Of a stretch of DNA of 64,000 nucleotides, positions 61,390-64,000 are shown piece by piece. Within the stretch, counting starts at the first letter, position 1. Each line of letters starts with the position of its first letter. The DNA is from Steroidobacteraceae bacterium. GTDB lineage: Bacteria; Pseudomonadota; Gammaproteobacteria; Steroidobacterales; Steroidobacteraceae. The notes beneath the pieces were generated by a model. That model ran no database searches and was not told where the DNA came from. It worked only from the letters and a program-made list of their open reading frames with translations. The position numbers were made by a program, and so were the translations under genes. The stretch covers positions 32,183-96,182 of the forward strand of contig JALORP010000015.1 in the NCBI GenBank assembly GCA_025458865.1, written 5' to 3'.

Positions 61390-63200
61390 CGCGCGCCAGG
61401 GTGAAGGTGGTCGTATATGGCCTCGGCGAGCGCGTGGCTGACACCCCGTACCGTGGCCAGGTCCTCGACGCCTGCGCGCAGCACGCCCTGCAGGCCGCCG
61501 AAGTGCTTCAGCAGCGCCCGCCGGCGCGTCGGCCCGAGCCCCGCCACCGCGTCGAGCGCCGAGGCCTGGCCCGACCTTCCGCGCGAGCGGCGATGACCCG
61601 TGATCGCGAAACGGTGGGCCTCGTCGCGGATGCGCTGGATCAGGTGCAGCGCGCGTGAATCCCCCGGCAGTATAGAAGGCGCTTCCGAGCCCAACAAGAA
61701 CAGCCGTTCCTGCCCGGCGCGGCGGTCGGCACCCTTCGCGACGCCGACGACGGCGGCAGGCCTCGCCCCGGCCGCATCGAGGGCGCGCGCCGCGCTCGCG
61801 ACCTGGCCCGGCCCGCCGTCGATGAACAGCACGTCCGGGGCCGGCACCTCGCCCGCCTGCACCCGGCGGTAGCGCCGCTCGATGGCCTGGGCCATGGCGC
61901 CGTAGTCGTCACCGGGCGCCACGCCGCTGATGTTGAAGCGCCGGTACTCGGGCTTGAGCGGACCTTCGTGCCCGAACACGACGCAGGAGGCGACAGTCGC
62001 CTCGCCCTGCGTATGGCTGATGTCGAAGCACTCGAGACGGATCGGCGTTCGCTCGAGGCCGAGCGCGAGCCGGAGGTCCTCGAACTGGTCGCGCAGGCTC
62101 GCGCGCGTGGCGATGCGCATCCGGAGTGCGTTCTCGGCATTCTGTCGGGCCATTTCCACCCAGCGCTGCTTGCGGCCTCGCTGGGCGTCACGGACCACGA
62201 CCTTGCGCCCGGCGCGGGCCCCGAGAGCGCCTGCCAGCAATTCCGCGTCGGGCACGGGCAGCGAGGTGAGGATCTCACCGGGCGGCGCGCGGTCGAGGTA
62301 GTGCTGCGCGAGGAAGGCGCCGAGCACCTCGGCCGGCTCGTCGAGCGGTGCCCGCGGGAAGAAGTGCGAGGTCCCGAGGCTCTGGCCGCCGCGGACGAAC
62401 ATCAGCGCGATGCAGGTGTCCGGGCCGGCGGCTGCGATCGCCACGACGTCGGCCTCCCCCGCCGCCGCGCCGGCCACCGACTGCTGGGCCTGGAGCTGCG
62501 CGAGCGCCGAGAGCTGGTCCCGCAGGGCGGCCGCCCGCTCGAAGCGCAGCTCGCCCGCAGCCTGCTCCATCTCGGCGCTGAGCCGCGCCGTCACTTCCGT
62601 GCTCTTGCCATCGAGCACCAGGGAAACGGCCTCGACGTCCCGGGCGTAGTCCTCACGACCGATCAGGCCGACGCAGGGCGCCGAGCAGCGCCCGATCTGG
62701 TGCTCGAGACAGGGGCGGCTGCGGTTCGCGAAGAAGCTGTCCTTGCAGCCGCGCAGGCGGAACAGCTTCTGCAGCTGGCGGGTCGTGGAGCGGACGGCCC
62801 GTGCGTCGGGGAATGGCCCGAACAGCCGGCCCTGCGGCCGGCGCGGCCCCCGGTACACCGTGAGCCTCGGGTACTCGTGCGCGGACAGCAGCACGTAGGG
62901 AAAGCTCTTGTCGTCGCGGAGGATGACGTTGTAGCGCGGCCGGTGCGCCTTGATGAGGTTGTACTCGAGGAGCAGCGCCTCGGTCTCGGACTGCGTTACC
63001 GTCACCTCGACGGCGGCGACATGGCGCATCAGGGCGGCCACCTTCGGGCTCAGGTCGCCGCGGAAGTAGCTGGCCACCCGGGCGCGCAGGCTCTTCGCCT
63101 TGCCGACGTAGAGGATCTTCCCGGCCGCATCGAGCATGCGGTAGACGCCGGGGGAGACCGGCAGCGTGGCCACGAAGGCTTTCGGGTCGAACTCGGTCAA
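61386..63200 (-). CDS. uvrC: UvrABC excinuclease subunit C (TTG start)
   Basis: UvrC, 604 residues, makes both incisions in nucleotide excision repair. The N-terminal GIY-YIG nuclease is PGVYRMLDAAGKILYVGKAKSLRARV. A UVR motif (about 200-235) and the C-terminal RNase H-like nuclease (ECFDISHTQGE, FIDGGPGQV) follow. The C-terminal helix-hairpin-helix pair is GLGPTRRRALLKHFGG and VRGVSHALAEAIYDHL. The ORF track start at 63500 extends into the next gene; TTG at 63200 (TEFDPKAFVATLPVSPG) fits the family, though the ribosome site is weak. Confidence 0.95.
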   Translation of the reverse strand: MTEFDPKAFVATLPVSPGVYRMLDAAGKILYVGKAKSLRARVASYFRGDLSPKVAALMRHVAAVEVTVTQSETEALLLEYNLIKAHRPRYNVILRDDKSFPYVLLSAHEYPRLTVYRGPRRPQGRLFGPFPDARAVRSTTRQLQKLFRLRGCKDSFFANRSRPCLEHQIGRCSAPCVGLIGREDYARDVEAVSLVLDGKSTEVTARLSAEMEQAAGELRFERAAALRDQLSALAQLQAQQSVAGAAAGEADVVAIAAAGPDTCIALMFVRGGQSLGTSHFFPRAPLDEPAEVLGAFLAQHYLDRAPPGEILTSLPVPDAELLAGALGARAGRKVVVRDAQRGRKQRWVEMARQNAENALRMRIATRASLRDQFEDLRLALGLERTPIRLECFDISHTQGEATVASCVVFGHEGPLKPEYRRFNISGVAPGDDYGAMAQAIERRYRRVQAGEVPAPDVLFIDGGPGQVASAARALDAAGARPAAVVGVAKGADRRAGQERLFLLGSEAPSILPGDSRALHLIQRIRDEAHRFAITGHRRSRGRSGQASALDAVAGLGPTRRRALLKHFGGLQGVLRAGVEDLATVRGVSHALAEAIYDHLHPGAR

Positions 63201-63229
63201 GGCGACACCCGCCCCGTGGGCGTGTCCGG

Positions 63230-63862
63230 TCAACGGTCGAGCAATTCTCGGGCGCGCCCGACCACCCGCGCAAACATCTCGTCCGTCAGCCGCCGGGTCT
63301 GCGTGTTGTAGCGGCTGCAGTGGTAGGAGTCGAGGAGCACACCGCCGCCGGGCAGGGCGTGTTCGGCGCCGTGCGCGAAACGCGCCGCCGCCGGCTTGAG
63401 CCCGAGACCCCTGAGTACCGCCGCGTGGGCGATGGCGCCGAGCGCGAGCACGACGCCGCCCCCGAGCGCGGCCAGCTCTCCCCTGAGGTAGCCGTTGCAC
63501 TCCGCAACCTCGGCCGGCGTCGGCTTGTTCGCCGGCGGAAGGCAGCGCACGGCGTTGGTGATGCGGCAGGCGACCAGCTCGAGGCCGTCATCGGCCGCGA
63601 CGGAGTCGGGCCGACTGGCGAAACCGAACTGGTGCAGCGTCCGGTACAGGAGGATCCCGGCATGGTCGCCGGTGAACGGACGGCCGGTGCGGTTGGCGCC
63701 GTGCATGCCCGGCGCCAGCCCAACCACGAGCAGACGCGGCCGCTCGACCCCGAAGGACGGGACGGGGGCGGCGTGATAGCCGGGATGATCACGCCGCACG
63801 CCGCGCAGGAAACCCGCAAGCCGCGGGCAGCGTGCACAGGCCGCGTCGAAATCGCGCGCCAC
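63230..63862 (-). CDS. Uracil-DNA glycosylase, family 5 (UDGb) (GTG start)
   Basis: This 210-residue protein excises uracil and other deaminated bases. Motif 1 is GLAPGMHGANRTGRPFTGD and the C-terminal motif is DSYHCSRYNTQT, both diagnostic of UDGb. N-terminal cysteines (ACARCPRL), plus CRITNAVRC downstream, fit a 4Fe-4S cluster. The start is GTG at 63862. It lies 29 bases upstream of uvrC on the same strand, giving a small DNA repair cluster. Confidence 0.92.
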   Translation of the reverse strand: MARDFDAACARCPRLAGFLRGVRRDHPGYHAAPVPSFGVERPRLLVVGLAPGMHGANRTGRPFTGDHAGILLYRTLHQFGFASRPDSVAADDGLELVACRITNAVRCLPPANKPTPAEVAECNGYLRGELAALGGGVVLALGAIAHAAVLRGLGLKPAAARFAHGAEHALPGGGVLLDSYHCSRYNTQTRRLTDEMFARVVGRARELLDR

Positions 63863-63871
63863 CGGCGGAGT

Positions 63872-63897
63872 CCGGGCGGGGCCCCTGCCCCGCCCGG
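63872..63897 (-). terminator. GC-rich hairpin downstream of aceA
   Basis: An 11-bp stem CCGGGCGGGGC/GCCCCGCCCGG with a 4-base loop lies 30 bases past the aceA stop and before the UDG start. It has no T-run. The octamer CCCTGCCC at 63883-63890 (a minus-strand KOPS match pointing to dif) is inside it. Confidence 0.55.
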
Positions 63898-63927
63898 GAA
63901 TCCCGCAGCCCGCCTGGCTGTCGCGGC

Positions 63928-64000
63928 TCAGGCGTGCTCGCCGTGGAACTGCTCTTCCTCGGTCGAGCCCTTGAGCGCGGTCACCGACGACCGGCCGCCC
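63928..64000 (-). CDS. aceA: Isocitrate lyase, C-terminal 24 codons (truncated by window edge)
   Basis: The minus frame from the window edge to the TGA at 63928 encodes SSVTALKGSTEEEQFHGEHA. This matches the conserved AceA C-terminus (SSVTALTGSTEESQF in E. coli), with a short added tail. Isocitrate lyase is the first enzyme of the glyoxylate shunt and would serve growth on fatty acids and alkanes. Too short for the ORF track. Confidence 0.8.
   Translation of the reverse strand, partial: GGRSSVTALKGSTEEEQFHGEHA

Noticed and set aside
1-64000. CRISPR arrays, IS elements, rRNA operons or riboswitches
   Set aside because: No regularly spaced repeats, transposases, rRNA segments or known riboswitch cores were recognised.

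Overview
The window reads as chromosomal DNA from a GC-rich gammaproteobacterium. Four gene neighbourhoods support this: uvrC-pgsA-tRNA(Gly)-tRNA(Cys)-tRNA(Leu), tmk-holB-pilZ, fabD-fabG-acpP-fabF-pabB-pabC-mltG, and the System I cytochrome c maturation operon ccmABCDEFGHI. A nearly canonical gammaproteobacterial dif site is also present. Genes are tightly packed, often with 1-4 base overlaps. Only one gene-free stretch exceeds 300 bases. I saw no transposase, integrase, CRISPR array, rRNA or prophage module. Assignment below class level (for example a Nevskiales or Steroidobacter-like lineage) would be a guess. Left arm, 1-25 kb: an AddB-like/AddA-like helicase-nuclease pair (first gene truncated by the window edge) overlaps tail-to-tail with a PAS-GGDEF-EAL protein. 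A type II secretion operon gspGHIJKLMN follows on the minus strand, without gspC/D/E/F. Divergent from it runs a long plus-strand run for fatty acid synthesis, aminobenzoate synthesis, cell wall, dTMP kinase, clamp-loader delta prime and PilZ. Then come a minus-strand double cNMP-binding/rhodanese protein, a FadJ-like beta-oxidation multienzyme and an EEP-family hydrolase. Middle, 25-45 kb: an orphan MTH538/ThsB-type TIR-like protein, a small uncharacterised protein and an ArsR-like regulator. The methylcitrate cluster prpB-prpC-acnD-prpF handles propionyl-CoA. An MBL hydrolase, a single-domain cNMP-binding protein and a haloalkane dehalogenase form a plus-strand run ending tail-to-tail on an AlkB alkane hydroxylase, whose divergent neighbour is an AraC regulator. 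Envelope proteins follow: an Ig/RCC1 lipoprotein, a Tat-exported gamma-glutamyltransferase, a DUF4397 lipoprotein and a secreted serine hydrolase. At 45.54 kb, in the only large intergenic gap, lies a 28-bp sequence matching the XerC/XerD dif site, so this window probably spans the chromosome replication terminus. Candidate KOPS octamers mostly point toward it from both sides, and most genes to its right are on the minus strand, as expected for a leftward-moving fork. Right arm, 45.7-64 kb: lemA plus an M48 membrane protease, a host-attachment-like protein, a TetR regulator, a phasin, an NTP/NDP-exchange-like transporter, a MaoC hydratase, the complete ccm operon, three tRNA genes with a membrane protein and a small cytochrome c between them, pgsA, uvrC, a family-5 uracil-DNA glycosylase, and the last 24 codons of aceA. 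Metabolically the window points to growth on alkanes, fatty acids and propionate (alkB, dehalogenase, fadJ-like, prp genes, aceA), with possible PHA storage (phasin, MaoC) and c-type cytochrome respiration.
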